DNA of 64,000 nucleotides, taken from Piliocolobus tephrosceles (lineage: Eukaryota > Chordata > Mammalia > Primates > Cercopithecidae). Shown piece after piece: positions 10,468 through 22,131 of the stretch. The stretch's first letter is position 1, and each line of letters opens with the position of its first letter. The notes beneath the pieces are model-generated. The model did not search any database. It saw only the letters and a program-made list of their open reading frames with translations, and was not told where the DNA came from. The DNA lies in the NCBI RefSeq assembly GCF_002776525.5, contig NC_045437.1, positions 134,342,399-134,406,398 of the forward strand. The letters are read 5' to 3'. The position numbers were made by a program, and so were the translations under genes.

Positions 10468-10646
10468 GAACACTGCTTCTCAACATGTGATCTACCACCA
10501 TCAGCCTCTCTTGAGAATTGGTTAAAAATTCTTGGGCATAACCCCTGATCTACTGAGTCAGAACTCTAGGAAGAGGTCTAGAAATTTGTTTTAGCAAGTC
10601 CTCCAGGTGATTTTAGTACATCCTCAAATCTGAGAACTACTAAGTT
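10468..10646. mobile_element. MER5A hAT MITE
   Basis: 'ctgcttctcaacatgtgatc', 'ctactgagtcagaactctag', 'agcaagtcctccaggtgatt' and 'caaatctgagaactac' match the MER5A layout with both ends present. Confidence 0.82.
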
Positions 10647-11480
10647 AGGACAACAAACCACTGTTACAATGCAAATACTACTTCTAAGGAAGAATGCGCT
10701 GGGCTGGTTCCTGCAGACAACACAGTTAAAGAATGTCACAATATTAGCAGAGATCGCAACAGTAGGGGACGGTGTAATAAAATGCTCATCACAGTTTCTG
10801 CCCCATGGTAAATTTCTGGAAAGATATACTATAAAGAATTGATGGCAGAATAAGTGTCAAGAAATATTAAAGAAGACTGGCAGAAATACGGTTAAACTTC
10901 AGTGTTACCATTCTGAGTGTGACTGATCTGTGCATAAGGGAGTTACACTAGAGTACAGTTCAATTTGGGGCAAGGAAAGCAACTCAGTTTTCCAGTTTCC
11001 AAGTGCAATTTATGAATGAAATTGCTTGTGTGGCTCTTTCTATGGACCAATACTGATCACTCTCTCCTTAATAGACTACACAGTCATGGAGAAACCCTGC
11101 CCATCCTCCTCCACAACCACCATCTGTGATTTTGTTTCTCATTAGTTAAACCTCCTTATTATATATGAAGTTCTCTGGGGAATAATTTAAGAACTAAAGG
11201 CCTGGAGAGTTTATTAGACATAATAAAAAGTGTTCCTTTTCATCTTTCTAACAACACTAATTTAATCACCTGGAATCATTTCTGAAGTACAGTAAACACA
11301 GCTAAGAATTTCAGCCATGAAATTCTTGTATGGAAATAATCAAAAATGTATTTTCTTTACTTAAGGTATTTACTGGTTGGATCATGTATTTTTATTAAAC
11401 TAAAATGCATATACTAAGTTATAAATATTCAACGGAACATCACAGTGTAGACAGATAATGCCAATATTTCTCTTTGATAT
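10647..11480. other. single-copy DNA, nothing recognised
   Basis: AT-rich with no repeat family or gene signal that I can support. Confidence 0.5.
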
Positions 11481-11481
11481 T

Positions 11482-11530
11482 AAATGGAAAGTAATGGCAA
11501 AAACTGCAATTACTTTTGCACCAACCTAAT
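11482..11530. mobile_element. half of a MADE1 mariner MITE
   Basis: 'gtaatggcaaaaactgcaat' followed by 'tacttttgcaccaaccta' is the right half of the 80-bp palindromic MADE1 element. The left half is absent, so the hairpin that gives rise to miR-548-type transcripts elsewhere cannot form. Confidence 0.85.
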
Positions 11531-11810
11531 AGAAGGAAATTCACTTTTCCTTTATAAAGAAGAATTTTAAAGACTACATATAGACCACATGTAGGTAATC
11601 AGAGTAAAGGAAAAACACATTCACACCAGTAATTATTCAATTAAGGATTGAATAGCATCTAACCATATTACAATTGGTTGAGCCACGTTTCTTTATTCAC
11701 ACTGTAAGGCAGTGAAATACACACAAATGCTTTACAATTTTCGTTATGCTACCAGTGGTTGAAAATATTATGTAACCAGGTCACCCGCAATCAGGTTTCA
11801 AAACCACACA

Positions 11811-11945
11811 TTCATTCATTTTCTCACTCATTTATTTAGTACAACTATTTGAGTGCCTACCACTTCACAGTGACTCTGCTGCGAGGGATATAATGCTCTT
11901 AAAGATAAACAACCCTTTCCCTCTACACAGGTAATGCAAACACTA
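11811..11945 (-). mobile_element. L2 3' end, antisense
   Basis: 'cattcattcattttctcact', 'tgagtgcctaccacttcaca' and a following region resembling the complement of the L2 3' end. Confidence 0.6.
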
Positions 11946-12233
11946 CAACTCTATTTTGCATTGCATCAGAAAATAAAATCAGGACGAGCAAGTTAAAGTG
12001 TATTAGATGTCTGTTGCTTCTGCTTTCCAAACACTTATTCTGCCATAATCTAGTAGGAGAATTTGCATTTCCACTCGGAGAACCCTTTGCTGCCTGAAAT
12101 GCTTACATGACCCAGGCCTAGTCTATCAACATATTCTCTCCACCAGTGATTGGTTTATGTTAGGGAGTTGACCTGAATCACACTAGCAAGACTTAACATT
12201 TCAGATGTATGTTAAAACTACTGGAGAACATAA

Positions 12234-12346
12234 GTTTGTTTGTTTGTTTGTTTGTCTGTTTTGAGACGGAATCTCACTCTGTCCCCCAGGCTGGAGTGCA
12301 GTGGCTCGATCTCAGCTCAATGCAAGCTCCGCCTCCCAGGTTCATG
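12234..12346 (-). mobile_element. Alu (AluY/Sc-like), short 3' fragment
   Basis: A (GTTT)n tail, then 'gagacggaatctcactctgt', 'ggctggagtgcagtggctcg' and 'tgcaagctccgcctccc'. The 'aagctccgcctccc' form is typical of young subfamilies. It stops after about 85 bp of right arm, so it is a severely 5'-truncated insertion. Confidence 0.88.
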
Positions 12347-12579
12347 TGGAAAACAGAATTTATCCACTGAAATCACTAGCTCTGTGAAAATATAAGCTTG
12401 GAACTCTTGGAGTTACTATAGTGAGAGGGCCTATGGTGGAATGAGAAAATCAAGCATCAGATGGAGAAATAAAAAGTGTTGATGACATCATTTTATCATT
12501 TCCTGGATCTAACCATGCCTGAAGTTAGAGCTAACCTCTGAATTTAAATTAGAAGGCACACATATACACTCCATCTCAT
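12347..12579. other. single-copy DNA
   Basis: Sequence between the Alu fragment and the L2 tail, with no feature seen. Confidence 0.5.
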
Positions 12580-12782
12580 CCTACTTTATTATTTACACCT
12601 GATATTTGATATGTTTTATATATTTATTTTTTGTCAGACCTTTCCTCCACCAGAATATAAGATTCATGAAAGTTTTTTATTGGCAGAAGGGAAGAGATAT
12701 ATTTTGTTCACTATCACATCCCTTCCTCTGGAGTAGAAATTAGCACCTGGCAGGTGCCTCAATAATTATTTGTTGAAAAAAT
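12580..12782 (+). mobile_element. L2 3' end
   Basis: 'gacctttcctccaccagaat', 'gattcatgaaag', 'agcacctggcaggtgcctca' and 'ataattatttgttgaaaaaa' give the L2 tail. It starts the second member of the local duplicate pair. Confidence 0.78.
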
Positions 12783-12789
12783 AAGTGAG

Positions 12790-13110
12790 CATGATGTTGT
12801 TCCTCACCTTCTTTTCCATGACTACCACTCCCTGCTTTCCATACACATGCACACAGGATACCCTCTCATCGACCCTGCTGACAAGTGCCCGAAATCCTCT
12901 GGTATCGTCATTCCTTGCATTCTATCCATAAAATTTGTCCACATTGTTTCTTGATCTTCATTATCACAAAGAGATGTAAGAAGTCATTATCCAGATATGT
13001 TTTTTTTTGGGGGGAGGGGTGATGAGAGAGGAGGACTCAAAACAGGAACTAAGGCTTATGATAGTTAAATTAGTAATCTAATCCCTAAATGAATGTGGTA
13101 GAATTGGAAC
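12790..13110. repeat. diverged block B (partner at 10109-10400)
   Basis: 'cttgatcttcattatcacaa' with 'gtaagaagtcattatcca', then 'atagttaaattagtaatct' with 'aatccctaaatgaa', in the same order and spacing class as block A. A G-run (13012-13019) and a purine-rich segment are inserted between the two anchors. Confidence 0.55.
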
Positions 13111-13304
13111 TCAGTATTTATATTCTTAAACATAACATTTTCAAAAATACCAACATGTAAATTCCTTTCCCTTTCCCTCTCATTTATGTCTGTATAAACA
13201 TCACCTAGATAGTCCCTTGAATTCTGTATGTAGTCAATCAACGTCTGCTTAATGTTGTATAGATGTAAGTTAATTGGTTAAAATTTCACTGTTATACTAT
13301 GTTG

Positions 13305-13460
13305 GGTTTTTATGAAAGTCTATGTCTTTAATTCTAGGAACTGCCTCTTAATTAAGCAACCTTGCTCTGTGGGTTTGCTCTAATAATGACTTTTATTCCA
13401 ATTAATACAATGCAGTGGGAAAACTAATTCACTATAAAAAATTCTCTGCATTAAAGGAAA
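13305..13460. repeat. unassigned repeat, copy 1
   Basis: 'ctctgtgggttt' followed by 'ccaattaatacaatgcagtg' and 'ggaaaac' recurs in diverged form at 13895-14065, about 600 bp away in the same orientation. I recognise no family. Confidence 0.4.
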
Positions 13461-13894
13461 AATGGGTAGAAATTGGGTCCAAAGTGTTGCTGGTAGGAAT
13501 TCTATTCTTAATTCTTATTTCCCCAACACTGAAATGGTCCCCCTCTGTGGACCGCCTATGCTTGTACTAACTATGTAAATGTATCTATGATTGATTTTTA
13601 AAACAGCACACCAGGGTATATTCAGCCCCTGAACAAGAAAAATATCATCCAACTGTAAATATCCAGTGGAGCATTAAAACTGTTTCTTCTTTGCCCTGCG
13701 TAATTGCAGAACCCAAAGAGAGAAGAAATATTTCCTGAAATCTTGCTTCCCATTAGATTGAATAAACGTCAACTTGAAAACCAGGAAACAAAAATGCCAT
13801 TAGGAGGTCTTCTGACACATAAAATATTCAAAAGTCTCTCTGGCTCAGGAAGAATTCCTAAAATTGCTAGGCACCTTCCAGCCTGATCCTGTAG

Positions 13895-14065
13895 GTGAAT
13901 GTTTTAAAAGTTTCCATTTTAATTGCACATTGTTTTGCATGTGCATTATTCTGAAATCAGACACACTCTATGGGTTTCCAGTGATAATGGCATTGGATGC
14001 CTATTAATACAATGCTGTGGAAAACCCAATCTGGTGGATGAGCGATTCTCAGCATTACAAGAAGC
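13895..14065. repeat. unassigned repeat, copy 2
   Basis: 'ctctatgggttt', 'gcctattaatacaatgctgt' and 'ggaaaac', then 'gattctcagcatta', aligned by eye with 13365-13460 ('ttctctgcatta'). Confidence 0.4.
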
Positions 14066-15183
14066 AAACTAGGGGCATGACACTATTGCCAGTTGTTGGC
14101 CAATGAGACTTTTTGCTTTTTAATTATCATTAAAACACAGGCAAAAATGCAGACTGTTGAAATTGGCACATACTGGTCAATGCAACATCTTATATGGGAA
14201 AAGAGAAAGACTAGACAACACATCCATAGTAAGCTATTTTTAGAAATGAGGGAGACAAGAAAAAAAACCCACACATACGTTTGTGTGTCTGTGTGTGCGT
14301 TTGTATGTGTGTTTCAGTAGTACTCATTAGTATATAATTTATGCTCCAAACGTTTCACAGAGCGGTGGAAATTCCTATGTAAATTATTTCTGGGATAGCC
14401 ATCAGAACTTGGTGCTGTGTGGGCCATTATTTTGCCTGAATTTTGTACAAAACTATATTCACCTCTGTGTAGCTTTTTGGAGATTCCCATGTGTAGGGGA
14501 GACATGTAGAAAGGGGCCTTTCTTTATTCTCATCACTTTATAACTTCACACTCTCCAGGAATATGACTTCGAAAACAGCATGGTACAGTTCTTACTCACA
14601 CACCGAAAAAGGGAAAAATGTCTTGAGGATACTTCTACTCTTCCAAAACTTTTCCCAACCTACTGTTCCTCCCAAAAAGAGGAACACATTCTGGTGGTTA
14701 TGAGAAGTTTTTGAATAGACTTTACCTGTTTGTGAGTTTCACATATTTCTTCTTTTTGAACTGTCTATTCATGCACTTTGTTCATTTCATCATAGGGTTG
14801 TTCTGAATATTTCCCATGAAGTCATGTTAACAAGTAGGGAGGAAGTAAAGATCCAATTCGGGAGAAATTAGAGGTGATATCTATTGGGTATCTATTGGTA
14901 TCTATTGCTAACACATGATCTAAATTTGAAATACAAGCTATTAAATTGAATATTTAGATTTCTGTTCATAGTCTACAGCTCTGTATTTGATTTCTCACAT
15001 GTAATTTTAAAAATTTACAGTGTAAATTTTATAGTATTGAACACTGTTATCAGAAACCTACTACAAAGAACTTAAGATTTTTTTGTCCTTCCTACCCTGC
15101 CCATAACAGACTATAAACACAGATCAAGCTCAAGTTCTCGCCAGCCACATGCAGCACACAAAGGCAATAAACATTCTTCTAGT
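14066..15183. other. mostly single-copy DNA
   Basis: A short TG/CA-rich stretch lies at 14262-14318 and the triplet repeat 'tatctattg' at about 14878-14909. Open frames of 60-75 codons here look random. Confidence 0.5.
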
Positions 15184-15392
15184 TCAGTTTTTCTAGTCCT
15201 TGGCACAACTGAAATTTTGGACTGAATAATTCTTTGTTGTGAGGGCTGTCCTGTGTACTACAGGATGTTTAGTAGCATTCCTGGCCTCTACCCACTAGAT
15301 GCCATTAGCACCTCTCCAGTTGTGATAATCAACTCCAGACATTGCTAGACATCCCCTGGAAGACAACATTGCTTTCATTTGAAAACCACTGA
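15184..15392. mobile_element. MER20 hAT MITE
   Basis: Near full-length: 'cagtttttctagtccttggc', 'aattctttgttgtgagggct', 'ctctacccactagatgccat', 'agacattgctagacatcccc' and 'tttgaaaaccactg'. MER20 copies are known as binding platforms for hormone-responsive factors in placental-mammal endometrium; whether this copy is active cannot be told. Confidence 0.92.
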
Positions 15393-15849
15393 TCTAATTT
15401 ATACCTGGAACATAAATACTTGGTAGTCTGCAAAATGGAAATTCAGTCCCTCCTATGGCAAGCCATTTTTCCAAATGCTAAAGAGACCATGGAAGGACAC
15501 ATGGAAGGAAACCCTGGAGGAAAACACTAGGTCTGTATCACTGATAACTTTTGAGGAGTTAACTATGTTATGTAGCACGTCCTGTGGTTACACTGCAATG
15601 AAAAAGGTAAATTTAAAAAAGCATCCTATAATTTCCAAGAGGATAGGTTTGAAAAGTACTTGTGAATCTGCCTCAAAATGACTACATTATGAATTACTTC
15701 ACTGAAATCACAGTGATTTGAGTTCCACATTCCACAAAGCCTTCCTCCTATTTACTTCTGACTTTCAATCCACCATCAAGTCACCTTGATTTTTTTCTGG
15801 GGGGAAAAAAAATTATCTTGAGTTGAACTTCTTTCTTTCTGAGTCCTAA
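15393..15849. other. single-copy DNA
   Basis: No recognised repeat. A 68-codon frame at 15475-15681 has no similarity that I know. Confidence 0.5.
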
Positions 15850-16515
15850 CCACCCTTCTATATTGAGTCATCAGCATCTCTTGTTCAGCGATACCTTTCC
15901 AAGTAGTTTCCTTGTGTCTATCCTCGTCTCACTTCAATCAATGCAAGCAAGAGTAACCAGAGGAATCTTGAAAAATACCTAATTCTGATCATGTTAGTCT
16001 TTTTCCTAACACTCTTCAATAACGTCGCACTTCTTTAGAACATGCCCAAGGCTCTTACCATGGTTCAAAACCCTCCAGAATCAGGTCACAGCCTACATAC
16101 AATCACATTATTTCTTGCTCACTATACACCAGTCACACTGACGTTCTTTCAGTTTCTCTTCTGTCTCAGGACCTTGATATATATTCTTCCTCTGCCAAAA
16201 TGTTCTTATTTCCACATGATTGGCTTCTTTTCATCTTTAAGTTCCAGCTCAAGCATCACCTTTCCTTACAACACAATCTGAAGCTCTCTCCCCCTTTTTC
16301 TTTTACAGCAACCTATTATTTTCCCTTATAACACATATTTCCATTCAGTGCTTCCTTCACTACTTATATAATTGTATGCATAATGTCCATTTCTCAGATC
16401 AGACCTTCAGTTTCATGAGATCAGGGACCATATGTCTTGTTTATGTCTGTTGACAACTCAGCAACACACCCATAGCAAGCATGAGACACAAATAGTTGGA
16501 GATATTAATGATCAA
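15850..16515 (+). mobile_element. L2 3' UTR and end
   Basis: Sense L2 over about 660 bp: 'aacactcttcaataacgtcg', 'aaccctccagaatcaggtca', 'gttccagctcaagcatcacc' and 'gagatcagggaccatatgtc'. The pyrimidine-rich open frame at 16042-16281 is non-coding L2. Confidence 0.82.
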
Positions 16516-17390
16516 TTACTCCTCAATCTTCCATTACCTTTAAGTCTCTTAAGCATAATGGGAGAGGCTAGTTTGCTTATAAAGCAAAACATTATTCACT
16601 GAGGCAAAAACAACCTCATTACTCCAAAGAAAATAAAATCCAGCCTGCTCCTTTTTAAGGTGGAGGCAGAGAATAAATGAGAGTTTGATTGCAAACCTAC
16701 TCAGTCTCTTTCCCACCACTCTGAAGGGTAAACTGATCTATCATTTGTCATCTAAGTGCTCTCTTCTGTCCCTCTTTTACTCACCCAAGTTTTATTATGC
16801 TGTGGTCAATACTCTACAGCAAATCCTGCAAAGGTTAACCTGCCAGCTCTGTGAGCCCGCAACCCTCTTTGCATTTTTATGTCCTTCATTACAAGTGGGC
16901 TATTTTTATACCTGTTAGCTGCTAACAATCGGCAAAACCTCAAGCTCCAGAATAAAATATGACAAGGGCCAAGAAAGGTAACAATAACATTGCCTGCACT
17001 GCAGCCAGCCTGCCGTTAATAATAGCAGGGAGAAGGAGAAAGGAAGAAGCAGGGGAAGGTGTTAAGAGGGAAAGGAGCCTCCTTGAATTTTGGCGAAGAC
17101 ATCCTCCTGGGTCAGAGGGACAGGTAAGTCTTGCCTGGCACGCCCAGCACTGGAACCCATCTCACTCTCCATCCCTTTAACCACTGGTCTGAAATTCTTC
17201 AAGATATTCAATCTTGGAATTAGAAAAGTCTCACAGCCTGGCAAGGCCTTACATTTCGTAGTCCAAATAACCGTCGGGTATGTGAATATTTCCTACCAAT
17301 AATAACACCCACCATTGTGAAACTTTATGAAGTTCTTTCACAGTAACGCATTTGCACATGAAAGAAAAGAGGCAGCCACAAGGATGCTCA
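16516..17390. other. single-copy DNA with a purine-rich block
   Basis: Contains a purine-rich stretch (17028-17080) just before a textbook splice donor CAG|GTAAGT at 17121-17129. A possible acceptor ends at 16918 after a T-rich tract, which would bound a 205-nt exon. No protein similarity is visible. Confidence 0.3.
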
Positions 17391-17394
17391 TCAT

Positions 17395-17505
17395 TTTGTG
17401 GTTTAAAAGCAAAAATCTGAAAATAACCTAAATGTTTATCACTAGAGGGATGTTATGTAAATTTTGGTACATTTATGCTTTGGATTATTACTATGTCAAT
17501 ATTAT
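17395..17505 (+). mobile_element. possible L1M fragment
   Basis: 'gaaaataacctaaatgttta' with 'tcactagagggatgttatgt' resembles the part of L1M encoding the ORF2 C-terminus. Too short for a firm call. Confidence 0.4.
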
Positions 17506-17579
17506 TATAAATTTTGCTAACTGGTGTGGTATACATTTTTATATTTATACATATTTTCCTACACATTTTAGAATGCACT

Positions 17580-17700
17580 TATAGTCTGTTTTCATAACAG
17601 AGAGTTTGTAAGTTCCATGAGTGCAGAGACCTTGTTTCCAGAACAGTATGGGGTACATAAAGGGTATATAATAAATATGTGTTGAATGCATGAAGAATAA
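17580..17700 (+). mobile_element. L2 3' end
   Basis: 'taagttccatgagtgcagag' and 'aataaatatgtgttgaatgc' are the L2 tail signature. Confidence 0.75.
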
Positions 17701-17734
17701 ATTAAAACTATGTCACCATTAAGAAAATATAATA

Positions 17735-18040
17735 GGCTGGGCACAGTAGTTCATGCCTGTAATCCCAGCACTTTGGGAGGCCGAGACGGGCGGATCACCA
17801 GGTCAGGAGATCGAGACCATCCTGGCTAACATGGTGAAACCCCATCTCTACTAAAAATACAAAAAAAATAGCTGGGTGTGGTGGCGGGCGCCTGTAGTCC
17901 CAGCTACTCTGGAGGCTGAGGCAGGAGAATGGCATGAACCCGGGAGGCGGAGCTTGCAGTGAACCGAGATCTGCCACTGCACTCCAGCCTGGGCAACAAA
18001 GCGAGACTCTGTCTCAAAAAAAAAAAAAAAAAAAAAAAAA
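17735..18040 (+). mobile_element. AluY, full length
   Basis: Complete dimeric Alu with AluY-type positions: 'gagatcgagaccatcctggc', 'ggcatgaacccgggaggcgg' and 'agcttgcagtg'. Poly-A of 26 bases. Clean target-site duplication AAGAAAATATA (from 17721 and from 18045). Confidence 0.95.
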
Positions 18041-18511
18041 GGAAAAGAAAATATAGTAAATCTATACATAGTTATACATAGTTATATATGTATTTGTTTA
18101 AAAACATACAGGGACATGTTGTACATGGAAATCTGAGGAATGCAGTTTTTAAATGCTTCCTTATTCCTGCAGCACTGATGGGCTACTGGAGAAAGTGGAA
18201 AACTGATGCTGAGTGTCAAACTACTACATCCTCTGCCAAGTTAACTCATCTACCCTGATGAAAAGCTAAAAACCTTGGTTGAGGTTTTGAAATTCAAAGT
18301 TTTTTATAAAACTGAATGAACAACATAGTCTTCTTTCATGATTTTGACCTGCCTCTCAGCAAGCTGTCCATTACCTCATGACGATACTATCATGTGTTTT
18401 AGCCTCAAGTAGACCAACCCAGCAGCTGTGGAGCCTCCCTCTAAACAGAGAGACATCTTAATTGCCATGCACTTAGTGTTCTGCACCAAGCATGCTAAGC
18501 TGGTTGGATCA

Positions 18512-18765
18512 GAGAAGACTATAGAGTGGAATGGGTGTCAGTACATGTTTGACATTCTGGTGGAACGGAGGTGAAACCACTTCCTGTACCTACAGAACGC
18601 TGGCTGGGCAGGTCACTTATTCCTCTGAAGCTCAGTGTCACCATCTTCAAGAATAGATGTAATACCCTAAACTGACACTGGATAATTTTAAGGATTGACT
18701 GTCTCCATGAGGAATGTAGGACAGGGGCTGGCGCATGGAAAATGTTCAATAAATGGTAGTTACAT
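18512..18765 (+). mobile_element. MIR, sense
   Basis: 'ctggctgggcaggtcactta', 'gaagctcagtgtcaccatct', 'aaggattgactgtctccatg' and 'aatgttcaataaatggtagt' give the MIR order. Confidence 0.72.
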
Positions 18766-18769
18766 GGTT

Positions 18770-21629
18770 TTAGATGAGGTCCTGATAAGGAACTTTATGT
18801 TGTGAGGGTCCATTTCACATTATTACATGTCAAGCCACTTACTGAACCAATATGGCACCTCAATGATAGCACATACTTCACAAAGAAGGATCCAACATGA
18901 GTAAAGGTAGGTATAGCGATTCCAAACTTACTTTCATTCCTGAAAAGTAATTCAAAGCATGCCATCTCAGGTAGAACATTTCGTCCCTCCCAATCCTCAG
19001 ATCCTTTTTATCCCAGAACTTAGTACATACTGAAGCCAGCATGAGAAAATGAGGCCTTTGGTAATGCTATCCAATGAACAAAAAGAAGACTGCCACTCAT
19101 TAATGCATCGTAACATGCAAGAGGAAGGAAATCTAATTTCACTCAGTTCAATCCTCTCTGTACTTGTTTTATTTACTTATTTCATGTTGTTTCTATGTTT
19201 TAAGCATGCATCTCTACTACATACATATTTAAGTTACATACATATTCTTTGTACTAAGATACTACATACATGGTAAACTTTAAAAACAGACATTATTTTT
19301 TATGAGAAAAATCATCATACGTAGAAATCCTGGCATTTTCTTCTATACCCGATATGGTGTCTTCTTTCTATCCTGGACTTGAGCATCTCTGCCCTGAGAG
19401 CACTGTTTTAGGGAATCCTGTCTGAGGCCTTTCTACCCTGTGGATAGAGATCTGTCCTCTTTTCCTATTCTCCCTCAATCAGGGGATTATGGGCAGGGAA
19501 GGCAAAGGGCTAAGACAAGATGTCAAATCTGCCCTCACCTATGTCATATATGGCTTGGGTTATACATTTTTAAATTAGTTGTCAACCTTTAACAATCAGA
19601 ACATTTCTCCTATCTAAAGAATTAGGAAGCCTGGAGACACTGGGTCCCTGTGTCCACTGACATTTTACTCAGCCTAAATAGCAGTCTCAGGCTATCCTTT
19701 AATACAGTCCTTACCAAACCTACCGTGAAACCCACTCTAATTCTGTAAGTGTTTGAGCTTGCAACTCCTCGTAGACTGAGGGGCCCCAGGGTCACAGGAG
19801 AAGCAGAGGAACATGTATGAAACAAGAGATTTCATGACCAGCAAGACTCCCCGTCTGTTGGAGAAGTTAGGAGCATGGCTGAGCAAAGCAGTGTAGAAGC
19901 CACTCCAGCGTTTTTACCCTCTGTGGTCTCTGTTGATTTTACTGGACCTCCAGAACTCAGCATCAAAGATTACTCAAATATTTTTGCTCTAGTGTTGTGC
20001 TTGTCTAACTAAGAGTATAGTCGTTTGTTATGATAACATCATATAGTACTCTGGAGCCACATTGGAGGCTGAGGCAAAAGGAAATTTATGTGCTCCTAAA
20101 TGCCCTGATTAAACAATCTCCCAAATTTTGAACCAACTGCAAAAAAGTTAATAAAACCCCTAAATTTTTTTTAAAAAATGACTTCATGTATAAAGTCTCA
20201 TATTACCTAATGTGCTCACAGGCCATTTTTCAATTCTGATACACCTATGAGAGTCGGAGGGGGGAATGACAGCCACTCAGACTGAGAAATAGGCACTGAT
20301 TGCTATAATAATGCAAGATCATACAGGGAACCATGACAACCTGTTGTTATTTACATTTTTGATATTTGGTTGAGAATTTTTACATTAATTTTGATATTTA
20401 AAACTATGATTTAATTGCTGAGATTTTTTGTGTCCCCTGAAATTTTGTTTTTGAAGCAAGTACCTTATTGCCACTCTCTCACCTTGCCCTCGTACCAAGC
20501 CTCCTCATGCTGTGGGGCCCCGTGCTGAGTTCATGTTTTATTTTATCTCACTCAGGGAAAATCTACAGTATTATCCCTACACACAGGCCAATGTAGCCCC
20601 CTGGGGATGCAAATGGAGCTTCAGTGGCCTTTCAGAGCCTTAGGTCCAAAACAGTATTCCAGCATGACATGAGTGGCCCACACTGATGGAACCTTGGAAT
20701 TATGTCCAATTCCTGAGAATAGAATTGCATTCCCTCATTTACCTACACTCCCAACAAAAAACATGACAACCTTACAAGGGTGGCAGTTGTTTCTCAAGCT
20801 ACCAATTTTAGCTACAAGGACCTTTTAAAAAAAGTTTTCATCATTTTTTCTCACTCTTCTAGGATCCTGTGATAAACCTCAAGTGATTTATCTCCATTTG
20901 CCAGCAATGACTACTCTCCCACTTTTAAAAATTCTAAAGCCAAATTTTGAAAGTGTCCCACATAGCAAATATTCAAGGCTTCACTTCTTCCATGGTAGAA
21001 GGGATGCTAAAAATTATTTTCTTCTAGATGATTAGACCCTTGCAAAGGTCAGAGGAGAAATAAATTTAGCTCAGGCAGTAAAATGAAAAGATCCCATCAC
21101 GGAGTTACAGCAGAGCCTGATTAGAAACTTATGCCGGTGGTAAGACCGCTCTATTGATCCAAAGGGAGAGAAGTCACAGGTGGCAGCGAACTGACAATGT
21201 GCTGTGAGTAAAATATCCATGTTGTCAAAAATCTCTCCCTATTGCTAATCTTGGCATTGCTTCCTATTGATTTGCAAGAAAAATGAGTTCAACCCAGCCT
21301 ATTGCAGTTTTTGTTCTTTCTTCTTTATATGAAAAAAGACAGGCTATAAAAAAACACTACAATCATAGCAATTATTTTGTATTTGTTTCTTTCCACTTAA
21401 GGGAATGCTAAGGAAAGAGAGGGTTCCTGGGGTTTGTAATCCTAGGTGATGATGTGGGGGTAAAAAGAAGCAAATTAGCCTCATTGTGTACCTCATGCCC
21501 TCCCTCAATATTCCCTTCACTGACCCTACCTCTAATATATCCAACAGTTTCTCTTCTATGCACAGAAACTGATCATGGAAAATGTATAAAGAAAGTAAAT
21601 GTTAAATTTCTCTCAGACAATTTTTCATT
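18770..21629. other. long repeat-poor stretch
   Basis: About 2.9 kb without a confident repeat. 20310-20530 has a hAT-like flavour ('gtgtcccctgaaattttgtt') that I cannot place. Open frames up to 75 codons show no known domains, splice logic or codon bias. Confidence 0.45.
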
Positions 21630-21637
21630 CACTAAAG

Positions 21638-21864
21638 TAGGGGCCAGAAAACATTTTTTTCTGTAACAGGCCAGATAGCAAATGCATTTGGCTTTGTGAG
21701 CCATGCCATCTCTTTGTAACTATGCAACTTTGCCCTTGTAGGGCTCAAAAGCAGCCACAGACAATATATAAACAAGTGAGTGTGGCAACTGTTTTTTTCA
21801 AACAAAGCCAAAAAGAGTAACTGTATACAAAAACAGGCTGTGGGCCATAGTTTGCCTTCCCCTG
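21638..21864. mobile_element. hAT-type MITE, copy 2, intact
   Basis: Complete copy of the family seen in pieces at 5566-6212: it begins 'taggggccagaaaaca', carries 'caggccagatagcaaatgca', 'ggctttgtgagccatgccat' and 'aaaacaggctgtgggccata', and ends 'gtttgccttcccctg'. An 8-bp target-site duplication, CACTAAAG (21630-21637) versus CTCTAAAA (21865-21872), is the hAT hallmark. Confidence 0.85.
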
Positions 21865-22131
21865 CTCTAAAAGGTAACTGGTGTTATGTCAGACTTTGAA
21901 GACTCTTGAATATTACAAACAAACAAGCAAACAAGCACCCCACTTGCAGAAAAAGAAAAATATATAGTTTTTTAGCAGACAGCAAGAAGGTTTAATTCTT
22001 TGAGAAAACAAAAGGCATTTTTCAGCTTTGGAGCTGAGTGCCTATGCTTTTCCTATGGCTCTTGTCATAATGTGGATCTCATTCTTGGGCTGCCATGGGT
22101 CTTCATGTGAATGGAAAATTATAAGAGAAGT

